DNA of 64,000 bases from an uncultured Bacilli bacterium (GTDB taxonomy: Bacteria; Bacillota_I; Bacilli_A; RF39; UBA660), in contig CAKOWI010000004.1 in assembly GCA_934122275.1 (NCBI GenBank), positions 1-64,000 on the forward strand. The letters run 5' to 3'. Position 1 is the stretch's first letter, and each line of letters begins with the position of its first letter. The position numbers and the translations under genes were made by a program. Under the pieces are notes generated by a model that did no database searches, was not told the DNA's origin, and saw only the letters and a list, made by a program, of their open reading frames with translations. This document shows, piece after piece, positions 26,113-34,837 of the stretch.

Positions 26113-28662
26113 CTAATCTTTAAACCATTTCACTAGTAATGGCTTAATTAATTCGTAAATAAAAATTGCCATAAAGTTTATTGTAAATACTACTAATATC
26201 AAACTAATATTTATTGATGTTATACTTATTAATTTTCTAACTGGTGTAATAAACACTATGAGTTCAATTAAAAGTACCAATAATAATCCGTAGTTCATTG
26301 CTTTATTAGAAAATAGACCTTGTTTAACAACTGACCCTTTTAAATTTCTACAAGATATAGAATAAACTATCTCTTGAACTACCATTGAAAGAAGTGCTAA
26401 AGACTTAGCTATTTCTTGTCCATACATTTTTAAACTAATAAAGTAAGTAAGAACTACAAATATAGTTTCAATTATAGCTGAAGATGCGATACATGATTTT
26501 ATAAATGGGGTAAATAATGGTTTATTAATACCTCTTGGCTTTTTATTCATTATGTCATCTTCGCTCTTTTCAAAAGATAAACATATACTAGGAATAGAAT
26601 CAGTTACCAAATCAATAAATAAAATATAAATTGGTAATAAAATGGTTGTTTTAGTAAGTAGTCCTATAATAATAGTAAATATTTCAGCAAAATTACTTGA
26701 TAATGAAAATACAATATTATTTCTAATGTTATTATATATTCTTCTTCCTTCCTCAACTGCTACAACTATTGTTGAAAAAGAATCGTCCATTAAGACTATG
26801 TCTGATGCGGACTTTGTAACATCAGTACCAGTAATACCCATTCCAACACCAACATGAGCATCTTTAATAGCAGGAGCATCATTTACTCCATCTCCAGTCA
26901 TTGCTACAATTTTTCCGCTATTTTGAAGTGCAAAAACAATTCTTTCTTTATGAACTGGATTTACTCTTGCATACACAGAATACCTTTTAACGATATTTTT
27001 TAGTTCTTTATCATTATATTTATCAAGTTCACTTCCAAGTATTGCTTCATCATCATTATCTATAATTCCAACATCTTTTGCAATAGCAGTTGCTGTATCT
27101 ATAGAGTCCCCTGTAATCATGATAGGTCTAATACCTGCATTTTTACATAAAAGAACACTTTTCTTAACACTTTCTCTTGGTGGATCTATCATTCCTAAAA
27201 TACCAGCAAAAAATAAATTATTTTCTTCTTTTTCTAACTCTTTAATATTTTTTGGCACATAGTCTAATTTTTTATAAGCAAATCCTAAAGTTCTTAAGGC
27301 TTTTTTAGAAAGATTCTTAACTTTATCTAAAACCTCTTGTTTTTCAGTCTTAGATAGATTTACTTTTTCAATTAAAGAGTCCATACTACCCTTGCACAAA
27401 ATATATACATCATTATCAATTTTATTTAAAGTAGTAAACATCTTTCTATCACTATCAAAAGGTATATCTAATAGTCTTTCACATTTCTTCCTCAATTTAA
27501 GTGGGTCAATCTTTTTATTATATAGATAATCATATAAACAAGTTTCTGTTGGATCTCCTATATATTTATCCTTATAAATAAGACCATCATTACAAAGAGC
27601 ACATATATAATTAAGCTTTTTTTCATCTATTACATATTCATCCTTAACAGTCATTTTATTTTGAGTTATAGTACCAGTCTTATCAGAACAAATAATATCA
27701 ATTGCTCCAAGTGTTTCTACTGCTTGTATTTGTTTTACTACTGTTTTCTTTTTGGCTAAATTAGATATTCCAACAGATAATGTTATTGTAATTACAGTTG
27801 GTAGTCCTTCAGGAATAGCTGCTACTGCTAGTGATGAACATAACATTATAATTTCTAATATTGTATATTTATTAATTAATGCCAAAATAAATATAAAAAT
27901 TAAAACAATAAATACTATAAATGTTATTTTTTTAGAAAGTTCTTTTATTTTTAATTGTAATGGAGTTTCTATTCTATCAATTTCATTTAATGATGACGCA
28001 ATTTTACCTATCTCAGTATTTTTTCCTGTACTTATAACTATACCAGTACATTTTCCATTAGTAATGTTTGTTCCTAAAAATAACATATTTTTTTGTTCTT
28101 GAAGAATTAAGTTTTCTTTTAAAACATCTGAACTTTTTTGAACTGGAACACTTTCTCCAGTTAGTGCCGATTCATCTACTTTTAAACTTTCACATGAAAG
28201 TATTCTAATATCAGCAGGAACAGTTTCTCCGGATTCTAAATATATTATATCTCCCAGAACTAATTCTTTGGTGTTTATTACTATTATTTTGTCGTTCCTT
28301 TTAACTTTACAAGTGCTGGTTTCATATTTTTTTAAGTCTTTTAATATTAAAGCAGCTTTTTCTTCTTGTATAAATGAGGCAATAGCATTTATAAAAACTA
28401 CAAAAAGAATAACAATAGTATCTGTATATTCATGAGAATAAAAATATCCATAAAAATATAAAAGTAATGCAACTACTAATAATATGATAATCATAGTATC
28501 GTTAAATTGCTTTAAAAATCTTAAAATCCATGGTGTTCTCTTTTTATTTAGAATGATATTTTGCCCATAATCATTTAATCTTTTCTTAACTTCTTTACTA
28601 TCTAATCCATTGATATTACTATTTAAAGTTTTAAATATTTCTTCTTCTTTTTTAGAATACAC
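26113..28662 (-). CDS. P-type cation-transporting ATPase (Ca2+ type)
   Basis: 849 residues, of the SERCA/PMCA-like P2 class. The actuator motif is TGESVPV, M4 has AAIPEGLP, the phosphorylation site is CSDKTGTIT, and the hinge is MTGDGVNDAPAIKDA. About ten membrane helices, with four to six after the P domain. EGLP in M4 favours Ca2+ (or Mn2+) export; substrate not proven. The start is GTG at 28662 behind GGAGATGAT. It is downstream of two small membrane-protein genes on the same strand. Confidence 0.93.
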   Translation of the reverse strand: MYSKKEEEIFKTLNSNINGLDSKEVKKRLNDYGQNIILNKKRTPWILRFLKQFNDTMIIILLVVALLLYFYGYFYSHEYTDTIVILFVVFINAIASFIQEEKAALILKDLKKYETSTCKVKRNDKIIVINTKELVLGDIIYLESGETVPADIRILSCESLKVDESALTGESVPVQKSSDVLKENLILQEQKNMLFLGTNITNGKCTGIVISTGKNTEIGKIASSLNEIDRIETPLQLKIKELSKKITFIVFIVLIFIFILALINKYTILEIIMLCSSLAVAAIPEGLPTVITITLSVGISNLAKKKTVVKQIQAVETLGAIDIICSDKTGTITQNKMTVKDEYVIDEKKLNYICALCNDGLIYKDKYIGDPTETCLYDYLYNKKIDPLKLRKKCERLLDIPFDSDRKMFTTLNKIDNDVYILCKGSMDSLIEKVNLSKTEKQEVLDKVKNLSKKALRTLGFAYKKLDYVPKNIKELEKEENNLFFAGILGMIDPPRESVKKSVLLCKNAGIRPIMITGDSIDTATAIAKDVGIIDNDDEAILGSELDKYNDKELKNIVKRYSVYARVNPVHKERIVFALQNSGKIVAMTGDGVNDAPAIKDAHVGVGMGITGTDVTKSASDIVLMDDSFSTIVVAVEEGRRIYNNIRNNIVFSLSSNFAEIFTIIIGLLTKTTILLPIYILFIDLVTDSIPSICLSFEKSEDDIMNKKPRGINKPLFTPFIKSCIASSAIIETIFVVLTYFISLKMYGQEIAKSLALLSMVVQEIVYSISCRNLKGSVVKQGLFSNKAMNYGLLLVLLIELIVFITPVRKLISITSINISLILVVFTINFMAIFIYELIKPLLVKWFKD

Positions 28663-28719
28663 TTTTCTATCATCTCCATTTTACTATTTTGAAACTAATT
28701 ACTAAATTGTAATTTGCAA

Positions 28720-28935
28720 TTACTTTTTACCTATTCTTGTTAAAAAACGTGCTCCATATTCAATAGCTAAAACGAACAGATAAAATCCTAGCCATATAGC
28801 CAAACTTATTAATTTTACATCTGCTGTATTTTCTGCTCCACTTCCATCGACTTTTCTAAAAAATAAAAATACACTAATACTTAAAAACAAGATAAACTGA
28901 ATTACTTGAAACATTCTCCATTTTTTATTTTTCAT
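28720..28935 (-). CDS. Small two-helix membrane protein
   Basis: 71 residues with two hydrophobic helices (about 11-28 and 44-60) and charged ends; ends TRIGKK. GAAGAGAT precedes the ATG at 28935; a TTG at 28953 is the alternative. Family not recognised. It lies 21 bp downstream of another small membrane-protein gene and upstream of the P-type ATPase, so an operon is possible. Confidence 0.6.
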   Translation of the reverse strand: MKNKKWRMFQVIQFILFLSISVFLFFRKVDGSGAENTADVKLISLAIWLGFYLFVLAIEYGARFLTRIGKK

Positions 28936-28956
28936 TCTATATCTCTTCAACAAATA

Positions 28957-29163
28957 CTATTTTTCTTTTTCTTCATTATTTTTAGACATATATGCTACAG
29001 TCAAAACAATGCCAACAAGGTTGGATCCAATAGATAATCCAAGTAGAATACCACTACTGAAATTACCAAAATCACTTGTTTCATTTCTACACAAATATAT
29101 ATATACTAAATATAACAAGTTTCCTAATATAATTAATAATGTTCCTGTTTTTAACTTTTTCAT
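28957..29163 (-). CDS. Small two-helix membrane protein
   Basis: 68 residues, starting MKKLKTGTLLIILGNLLYLV, with a second hydrophobic helix (GILLGLSIGSNLVGIVL) and a Lys/Glu-rich tail. GTGAGGT lies 5 nt before ATG 29163. Family unknown. Its ribosome site is 8 bp after the stop of the frameshifted gene at 29178, suggesting coupling. Confidence 0.6.
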   Translation of the reverse strand: MKKLKTGTLLIILGNLLYLVYIYLCRNETSDFGNFSSGILLGLSIGSNLVGIVLTVAYMSKNNEEKEK

Positions 29164-29177
29164 AAAATACCTCACTT

Positions 29178-29359
29178 TCATTTAAACTTCAAACATTTTT
29201 TAAGAACTTTTTTTAATACTAATATTGCTTTTGCAGAATTAGTTATAGACATTGTTACTAACTCATATCCATCTTCTAACATTTCATTTAATTTTTCTTC
29301 CACTTTTTTGCAATGATATCGGCTTTTGGAGCATATCCTATAACAACAGTTTTATACAT
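29178..29359 (-). CDS. DUF4177-like small protein with a -1 frameshift at A_AAA_AAG
   Basis: It starts with ATG 29359 behind a strong GGAGGTG site and reads MYKTVVIGYAPKADIIAKK, then meets a stop at 29288. A -1 shift at the slippery heptamer A AAA AAG (29303-29309) continues into VEEKLNEMLEDGYELVTMS and a basic tail ending at TGA 29178. The fused 60-residue product matches the DUF4177 pattern (EEKLNE, then DGYELV). It could be a programmed -1 frameshift as in dnaX, a one-base loss in an A-run, or a sequencing error. The phase of the heptamer is exactly that needed for programmed shifting. Confidence 0.65.
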
Positions 29360-29440
29360 TTTTTTGCACCTCCATTTATCATTCTTGGTTTAATATCTCT
29401 GTATATATTATATCATATCAAAATGATTTAACCACATAAA

Positions 29441-29468
29441 AAATACTTAGAGTTTATTCTAAGTATTT
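29441..29468 (-). terminator. Terminator of the split carboxypeptidase gene
   Basis: The 11-bp arms AAATACTTAGA and TCTAAGTATTT with a T-run on the minus strand overlap the stop codon of the 3' gene half. Confidence 0.8.
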
Positions 29469-29993
29469 ATACACTTCCAGTTATTATACTATTTAACGAT
29501 CTTTTATATAGCTCTATAATACTAGCTTTTTTAACGTCTTTCTTTACAGTTAGCTCTACTTTACTAATTACTTTATTACCATCTTTTAATTTTAATATAC
29601 CTACTGTTTCTCCCTTTTTTATTGGCAGTTTTAATTTATTTAATTCTATTTCATAGTTTAGAGCATTTTTTTCTTCACCCTTTTCTACTAATATGCTAAC
29701 ATCTTTTTTTGGTACTATTTTTACCACTTCATCTTTAGATTTTAGTACGTTCTTTTTTGATACTATTTCTCCTTTTTTTACCTCTACTTGCATCTCATAA
29801 GAGTTAAAGCCATAATCAAGTAAGGTCATCATATTACTATTTCTTGTTTTACTATCACTAGCTCCCATTATAGTACCAATTAATCTCATGTCATTTTTAT
29901 ATGCAGTTGCTGTTAAGCAATATCCTGCTTCTTTAGTATATCCTGTTTTTAATCCATCTGCACCATCATAAGTTTTTATGAGTTTATTTGTAT
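29467..29993 (-). pseudogene. D-alanyl-D-alanine carboxypeptidase, 3' part (interrupted gene)
   Basis: This is the C-terminal portion of a DacA/DacF-type low-molecular-weight PBP. From the repeat at 29983-29993 the frame reads TNKLIKTYDGADGLKTGYTK, including the KTG triad, then AGYCLTATAYKNDMRLIG and LLDYGFN, followed by the beta-rich PBP5 C-terminal domain. About 171 residues follow the junction Lys. No start codon lies at the break; an internal ATG at 29889 would begin after the KTG motif. The N-terminal part is at 34106-34795, across a 4.1-kb element. Confidence 0.92.
29983..29993. repeat. Attachment-site core, left end of second element
   Basis: 11-bp ATACAAATAAA (minus strand), identical to 34106-34116. 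It encodes part of Asn-Thr-Asn-Lys of the host protein in the same phase at both ends. Confidence 0.9.
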
Positions 29994-30002
29994 GTGAATA
30001 TT

Positions 30003-30015
30003 GCTATAGTAAAAA
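30003..30015. repeat. Terminal inverted repeat, left end of second element
   Basis: GCTATAGTAAAAA here is the exact reverse complement of 34077-34089, near the right end. In the rebuilt circular junction these arms flank the core symmetrically and are the likely recombinase recognition half-sites. Confidence 0.8.
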
Positions 30016-30087
30016 GGTATCACTTCTTTAGAAAAGAATATCTTGATTTTAACATTAAATCAAACCAACAAACAAAGAAATTGTAAT

Positions 30088-30585
30088 TTATTGTTTTCCT
30101 TCCTCTTTTCTAACTTCGTTCATCATATCTTCTAATGCATTAAGGAAATCTCCGGTTATAACATATGGTCTGGTATATGCATCTAAAACTATACCAATAC
30201 ATTTTTCATTATTCCTAGCAAACTTTATACAATCATCTAATGGTAAATTGATCCATGAAAAGTTTTTACTATATTCTTCTGTAGCTTCTTCAATACTAGA
30301 AAAAACTGGGAAAAACAAATTATCAGAATCTGGTCCATTTTTTAACCAATCTGGTTTCATCTTCATAGAATTTTTTAATGATATATTATCACCAACTTTT
30401 GAAATTTTTAATGCTCCAATATCTTCTTTAGATATATTTAAATTCATTGGTACATATAAGTCTGAATCTATCATACATGCAAATAATGGACTAAGATTTT
30501 CTATTGTCTGGTTTTCTAAAAATCTATCTCTTAAAGCTCTTAATACTTTTCCATTTTTTAATGTCTCTTTATCTACTTTTACCAT
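30088..30585 (-). CDS. SseB-domain protein
   Basis: 165 residues with the SseB N-terminal fold pattern: LFACMIDSDLYVPMN, then FFPVFSSIEEATEEY, and IGIVLDAYTRPYVIT near the end. SseB-type domains occur in secretion-linked and immunity-like proteins, but most have no known activity. ATG 30585 is chosen because AGGAGG lies 9 nt upstream. It is the left-most cargo gene of the second element, separated from the upstream gene by terminator hairpins. Confidence 0.75.
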   Translation of the reverse strand: MVKVDKETLKNGKVLRALRDRFLENQTIENLSPLFACMIDSDLYVPMNLNISKEDIGALKISKVGDNISLKNSMKMKPDWLKNGPDSDNLFFPVFSSIEEATEEYSKNFSWINLPLDDCIKFARNNEKCIGIVLDAYTRPYVITGDFLNALEDMMNEVRKEEGKQ

Positions 30586-30733
30586 AATGATCATCCTCCT
30601 ATTTATTTCATTCAACTTTTTTAATTAATAAACTACTATTTCTAATACATATAATTATATCACATAAAAATACTCAGAATTAATATTCCAAGCATTTTTT
30701 TATTAGATTTAACATTTTCTAATATTTAAAAAA

Positions 30734-30757
30734 AACAATGTAAATTATCACACTGTT
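30734..30757 (-). terminator. Terminator after the AlbA-type gene
   Basis: Imperfect hairpin AACAATGT / ACACTGTT followed by eight T on the minus strand. A second hairpin (about 30668-30698) follows, so the SseB-like gene is probably transcribed separately. Confidence 0.55.
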
Positions 30758-30765
30758 TAATGCAA

Positions 30766-32211
30766 TTATTTTTTGAATTTATATTTAGTTGGAGCAGAAT
30801 GTTCAATTAAATTTGAATCTAATAGTAAAGCAACTATTTCTGATGCCCTAGATTTTTTTACATTAAATATTTCAGCAACATCTTCCCTTTTAAAATCATA
30901 TTGATAACTAAATTTATCAAACAATTTTTGAATTTTATCATGAGTATTTTTAGTCACATTTACTGGAAGATTCTTATGCAATCTAATAACAAAGTAATCT
31001 TCATCGCTAACAATATTTCCGCTCGTAACCGGACTTTTTTCATTCGTAACCGGACTTTTATTTATATAATTTTTGTTTGGAAATATTACTTTAAATGAAG
31101 AAACATCAGAATTAAATATTGGTTTGACATCATAATCGTTATATGATTCAACTATTCTAGTTAATCCACTTCCTCTACGTTCCATAAAATGTAACCTATT
31201 AAATATATCTGAGATAACCCTATTTCTTCTCATTGATGAAATTTTAGTTATATCTAAATTTTGAACAAAACTACCATCAATCATTCCACCAGGCGATGTT
31301 ATTTCTAATCTATTATCATATATATCTATATGAATCTCAGAACCTACTATTTGATAATCCCTATGAATAATAGCATTAACAATAGCTTCACGGATTGCTC
31401 TAACCGGATAATCTTCTACTTCTATTCTTTTCATACCTTTTATTTTCCAGCCCATTCTAGAATGGTTTTTAATAAATATTTCAGCATTTTCTAAAAGTGA
31501 AATAATACTTCCATTATATTCTTTATCATCAATGGCATCTCCATCAATAGAGCCCTTAACTAAGCCTTTCCACCTAGTACAAAATATTCTTGATTGAATT
31601 AATAGACCTTGATCTGATAAAAGCAAACCTGCATTTGTAACTTTTTTATCCTTCGTTATTAATTCTAATGATATATAATCCTTATCTTTATTTAACTCTT
31701 TTCCAGTTTCATTTTTTAGTGAAGCATTCAATAAAGTGAAACTTACATTGGAAACATCATACTTACTTGGTAATTCATCAAATGTTGTGTTCTGACCTTT
31801 TAAAATTAATCCATCCAATATATGTTTAGGAGCTGATATTGATTGATTTCCAGCTCTAACAAAAGCCTCTTTTCTTCCCTCACCATTATAATAATAAGGA
31901 GTTCTAGGTCCATCTCCTACTTTTACTTCCATAAAATCCTTATTATTTTCTTTAAAAGTTTTTAATTCATACCTTGGGAGCGGAGTTATTTTATCATTTA
32001 TTAATTCAGATACTTTTTCTGAATCTTTAACTATATCGTCCAAGCCAACTGGTTTTCTGTCCACATCTCTTATACCAAATAGTAATATTCCGCCATTTGA
32101 ATTAGCAAATGCAGAAACTGATTTAAGCCAGCTTCTAGATTTATTATATTCAACTTTTTCTTTAAACTCTATATTGCTGCTTTCAACTTTTTCATAATCT
32201 TTTAATTGCAT
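30766..32211 (-). CDS. AlbA/Schlafen-type DNA-binding protein with RecG-like C-terminal region
   Basis: 481 residues. The N-terminal AlbA_2 (Schlafen AAA_4) domain has ESSNIEFKE and AFANSNGGILLFGI. The middle region (YPVRAIREAIVNAIIHRDY, later NRLHFMERRGSGLTRI) matches the HATPase-like segment of these regulators. A C-terminal winged helix has KREDVAEIFNVKKSRASEIV. Between them is a short repeated KSPVT segment. Such proteins act as regulators or in phage-defence settings; the specific role is unknown. A GGAGGTATCAT site supports the start. Cargo of the second element. Confidence 0.82.
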   Translation of the reverse strand: MQLKDYEKVESSNIEFKEKVEYNKSRSWLKSVSAFANSNGGILLFGIRDVDRKPVGLDDIVKDSEKVSELINDKITPLPRYELKTFKENNKDFMEVKVGDGPRTPYYYNGEGRKEAFVRAGNQSISAPKHILDGLILKGQNTTFDELPSKYDVSNVSFTLLNASLKNETGKELNKDKDYISLELITKDKKVTNAGLLLSDQGLLIQSRIFCTRWKGLVKGSIDGDAIDDKEYNGSIISLLENAEIFIKNHSRMGWKIKGMKRIEVEDYPVRAIREAIVNAIIHRDYQIVGSEIHIDIYDNRLEITSPGGMIDGSFVQNLDITKISSMRRNRVISDIFNRLHFMERRGSGLTRIVESYNDYDVKPIFNSDVSSFKVIFPNKNYINKSPVTNEKSPVTSGNIVSDEDYFVIRLHKNLPVNVTKNTHDKIQKLFDKFSYQYDFKREDVAEIFNVKKSRASEIVALLLDSNLIEHSAPTKYKFKK

Positions 32212-32366
32212 ATGATACCTCCATCGGCATTATTTATTATACTCAGTTTTTTAACTTCTTTTGTCGATATATGTTTAATTAATTAAATTACCATACAAAA
32301 CTGGATTTTTCTACAAATAACAGCAAAAAAATCCAATTCCAACCGGACTTTTTTAGATAATGATTA

Positions 32367-33797
32367 TTAAAATATAACATCATCTATAACAACTTTATTT
32401 CCTTCCTTTCTTACTTTTATTTCTTTAACGAATCTTTCTAGAAACATCTTTTTTTCATGATTGTTTAAATGAATAAAATTATTTTTTAAATTAACTATAA
32501 CTTCTTTAATAATCTCTTCATTAGTTAAATCTTCTTCATTTGAATATTTATTAATTTTATCTAATTCATTATTTAATACTTCTAATTTAGAATCAATTAC
32601 ACTTTTTATTTCTTTAAAAGTATCGTAATCAATTTCATCACTACTAAATAATTCTGTCATATCTTTTTTCTTTTTATTTAATTTTTCTATTTGTTCTTGT
32701 AAATCTAAAGTATCATTATTTTCTATTATCTTTTTTTCTTTCTTTAAAATACTTTTGTCAAATTCTAAATCTTCAATATTTTCTAAATAATTAATAAAAG
32801 CATTTTCTATTTTTATATGAGAAAATCCTGGAGCATTACAGCTATTATTGTTATGCCCATTACACTGATAAGTAATATATTTTTTGCCACTTTGAAGTTG
32901 TTGCCTAGCATGATATTTCCCTCCACATAAACTACATCTTAAAACTCTAAAATAATAGGTATCATCAGAAGAATATTTCTTATTATGAAATTTCTTTCTT
33001 TTCTTCATCAAATTGCTAACACTATTAAATAAGTCTTCAGAAAGTATTGGCGTTATGTTTTTACCACTTACTTCAAAGCCATTTTTCCTTCCTACTCCAT
33101 ACCTTACATTGCCAATATAAAGAGGATTAGTAAGTATTGAATAAATAGTTGACTGATTCCAATGTCCTCCTCTTTTCGTTGGTACATTTAAGTCTTTTAA
33201 CTTTTTAGCAATTTTAACCATAGATTCACCATCTAAATACCAATTAAATATTTTCTTAACATAAATTGCTTCGTTTTTATTAACTTTAAGCTTTCCTTTG
33301 CCAACTAAATAATCATAACCAAAAACGCCATTACAATTAGTATAATTACCTTCTTTAGTTTTTTGTTCATATCCAAAAGTAACTCTTTCTGCTAAATTTT
33401 CTCTTTCAAATTCTGCAAATATTCCAATAATCTTAACAAACATTCTTCCAACAGCATTTGAAGTATCTATTTTCTCTGTTTGAGAGTTAAAAGTACAATT
33501 ATGACTATCAAACAATTCTATTAAATAAATAAGGTCTTTAACGCTTCTAGTAAGTCTATCTAGTTTGTATATTAGAACGTTTTCTATTTTTCCTTTCTTT
33601 ACATCTTCAAGTAGTCTTGATACTTCTTTTCTGTCAGTTAAATTTTTACCACTTATACCATCATCAACATAATAATCTACTATATTCCAATCGTTACTCT
33701 CTGCATATCTAGTTAATTTATCTTTTTGAGCATGAATACTAAATCCAACGGTCGCTTGTTCTTCAGTAGACACCCGTATGTAGATTGCTGTTCGCAT
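32367..33797 (-). CDS. Large serine recombinase (site-specific integrase)
   Basis: 476 residues. The resolvase domain starts MRTAIYIRVSTEEQ (catalytic Ser10), with YYVDDGISGKNLTDR and YKLDRLTRSVKDL. The recombinase domain follows, then a zinc ribbon (CSLCGGKYH and a later CNGHNNNSC), then a Glu/Lys-rich coiled coil. It is clearly a different subfamily from the recombinase at 5869-7431. AAGGAG precedes the start, 9 bp after the 37-codon gene. It is the likely enzyme acting at the 29983/34106 repeats. Confidence 0.94.
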   Translation of the reverse strand: MRTAIYIRVSTEEQATVGFSIHAQKDKLTRYAESNDWNIVDYYVDDGISGKNLTDRKEVSRLLEDVKKGKIENVLIYKLDRLTRSVKDLIYLIELFDSHNCTFNSQTEKIDTSNAVGRMFVKIIGIFAEFERENLAERVTFGYEQKTKEGNYTNCNGVFGYDYLVGKGKLKVNKNEAIYVKKIFNWYLDGESMVKIAKKLKDLNVPTKRGGHWNQSTIYSILTNPLYIGNVRYGVGRKNGFEVSGKNITPILSEDLFNSVSNLMKKRKKFHNKKYSSDDTYYFRVLRCSLCGGKYHARQQLQSGKKYITYQCNGHNNNSCNAPGFSHIKIENAFINYLENIEDLEFDKSILKKEKKIIENNDTLDLQEQIEKLNKKKKDMTELFSSDEIDYDTFKEIKSVIDSKLEVLNNELDKINKYSNEEDLTNEEIIKEVIVNLKNNFIHLNNHEKKMFLERFVKEIKVRKEGNKVVIDDVIF

Positions 33798-33806
33798 AAG
33801 TTAATA

Positions 33807-33920
33807 TTACTCCTTATCCGTAGAAGTAATACCCTTCCTTTCACTTAAAATTTTCGGAACACTAGTACTTAAGAAAAACTTCATAATCTCGATGGCTTTG
33901 TTTTTAGATAAACAAGTCAT
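33807..33920 (-). CDS. 37-residue protein preceding the serine recombinase
   Basis: MTCLSKNKAIEIMKFFLST followed by a basic segment ending STDKE. A strong GGAGGG ribosome site lies before the ATG at 33920, and the stop is 9 bp before the recombinase start. It is too short to call by domain, but the coding signal is good. Its position suggests a co-transcribed accessory or regulator of recombination; no function is shown. Confidence 0.68.
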   Translation of the reverse strand: MTCLSKNKAIEIMKFFLSTSVPKILSERKGITSTDKE

Positions 33921-33988
33921 TATCTGCCCTCCTTTTTTCTTATTCATTCATCTAATTATACGGGTTAGTTTTTCAAATATTCCAAGAC

Positions 33989-34016
33989 ACTATAGTAATA
34001 TTCACTTACAAACAAA
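33989..34016. repeat. Inverted near-copy of the left attachment half-site
   Basis: 28 bp here match the reverse complement of 29983-30010 at 25 positions, including the ACTATAG arm, AATATTCAC and most of the core. It lies about 90 bp inside the right end, in the opposite orientation. It may be an extra recombinase-binding site or a relic of an earlier event. Confidence 0.75.
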
Positions 34017-34076
34017 TTTATTTCGTATGTTAGTTTTTAATAAAGCCTTTATTTATAAATAAAAAACTATAGTAAT

Positions 34077-34089
34077 TTTTTACTATAGC
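34077..34089. repeat. Terminal inverted repeat, right end of second element
   Basis: TTTTTACTATAGC, the exact complement of 30003-30015. A further CTATAG copy at 34067-34072 can pair with it to form a local hairpin. Confidence 0.8.
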
Positions 34090-34105
34090 ATTTTTAGTAT
34101 ACGAC

Positions 34106-34116
34106 TTTATTTGTAT
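34106..34116. repeat. Attachment-site core, right end of second element
   Basis: The right copy of ATACAAATAAA (minus strand). Beyond it the host frame runs only VVY before a stop inside the element. Confidence 0.9.
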
Positions 34117-34795
34117 TAACAAGCCAAAACTTATTATCGGTATTTTGTCTTAAATAATCTTCATAAATGGTAGTAAATTCAAACACCTTTTCATGTTTTA
34201 CTAATTCCTTTGCCATCATTGCCATATCATAAGCAGATGAATAATGATTAGCTTCGTCTAATCCAACAGCATTTTTAAAATTAGTATCTTTAAGATTTAG
34301 TTCTTTAGCTTTTTTATTCATCTTAGATACGAATTTTTCTTCTGTACCCCCTATTTTTTCAGCAAAAACCACTGTTGCGTCATTAGCAGAACCTACAGCT
34401 ACTGCCTTAAATAAATCCTTTACACTCATTTTTTCATTAGACTGTAAAAATATTTGGGAACCACCCATGGAAGCTGCATGTTCACTAGTAACTAAAGTAT
34501 CGTTCCATTTTAACTTTCCTTTTTCTATTTCTTCTAGTATTAATATCATACTCATTATTTTAGTCATAGAAGCTGGGGCATATCTATCATGAGAATTTTT
34601 TTCATATAATACCCTACCAGTTGACTCTTCAATTAACACAGCACTTTTACCATCACTTAAAAGTTCTTTTTTCTCCTCTTTAGAATCAACTGCATTGTTA
34701 TCTTCCGTTTTATTAGGAACCGTAGTTGTTTCTGCTAAAATAGAAGAAAGAAAAACAAAAAAGCAAATAATAAAAAGACATATTTTCTTCATCAT
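34106..34795 (-). pseudogene. D-alanyl-D-alanine carboxypeptidase, 5' part (interrupted gene)
   Basis: The N-terminal 230 codons of a DacA/DacF-type PBP. A signal peptide (about 1-22) is followed by the catalytic SMTK motif at Ser76-Lys79 and the SAN motif at 136-138. The frame reaches WLVNTNK, then enters the element (VVY, stop at 34094). The third motif KTG and the C-terminal domain lie at 29467-29993. The product made from this arrangement would lack KTG and should be inactive. AGAGGTGTT precedes the start. It follows the SpoVD-like PBP gene on the same strand. Confidence 0.93.
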
Positions 34796-34837
34796 AACAC
34801 CTCTAATAAAAAATATGTCTTATTAAATCATTTATTA

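Larger units (their letters stand above)
29983..34116 (-). mobile_element. 4.1-kb serine-recombinase element splitting the carboxypeptidase gene
   Basis: The unit that would be excised is 4,123 bp, bounded by the 11-bp direct repeat ATACAAATAAA (minus strand). It holds a 37-codon leader gene, a large serine recombinase, an AlbA/Schlafen-type gene and an SseB-like gene, all on the host-gene strand. The rebuilt attP has perfect 14-bp inverted arms (TTTTTACTATAGCA and its complement) spaced 34 bp apart around the core, as expected for a serine integrase attP. Precise excision would restore a 401-codon carboxypeptidase in frame. Confidence 0.93.

Noticed and set aside
32300..32345. Inverted repeat after the second recombinase gene
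   Set aside because: The stem has a long loop and a poor T-run; not strong enough to list as a terminator.
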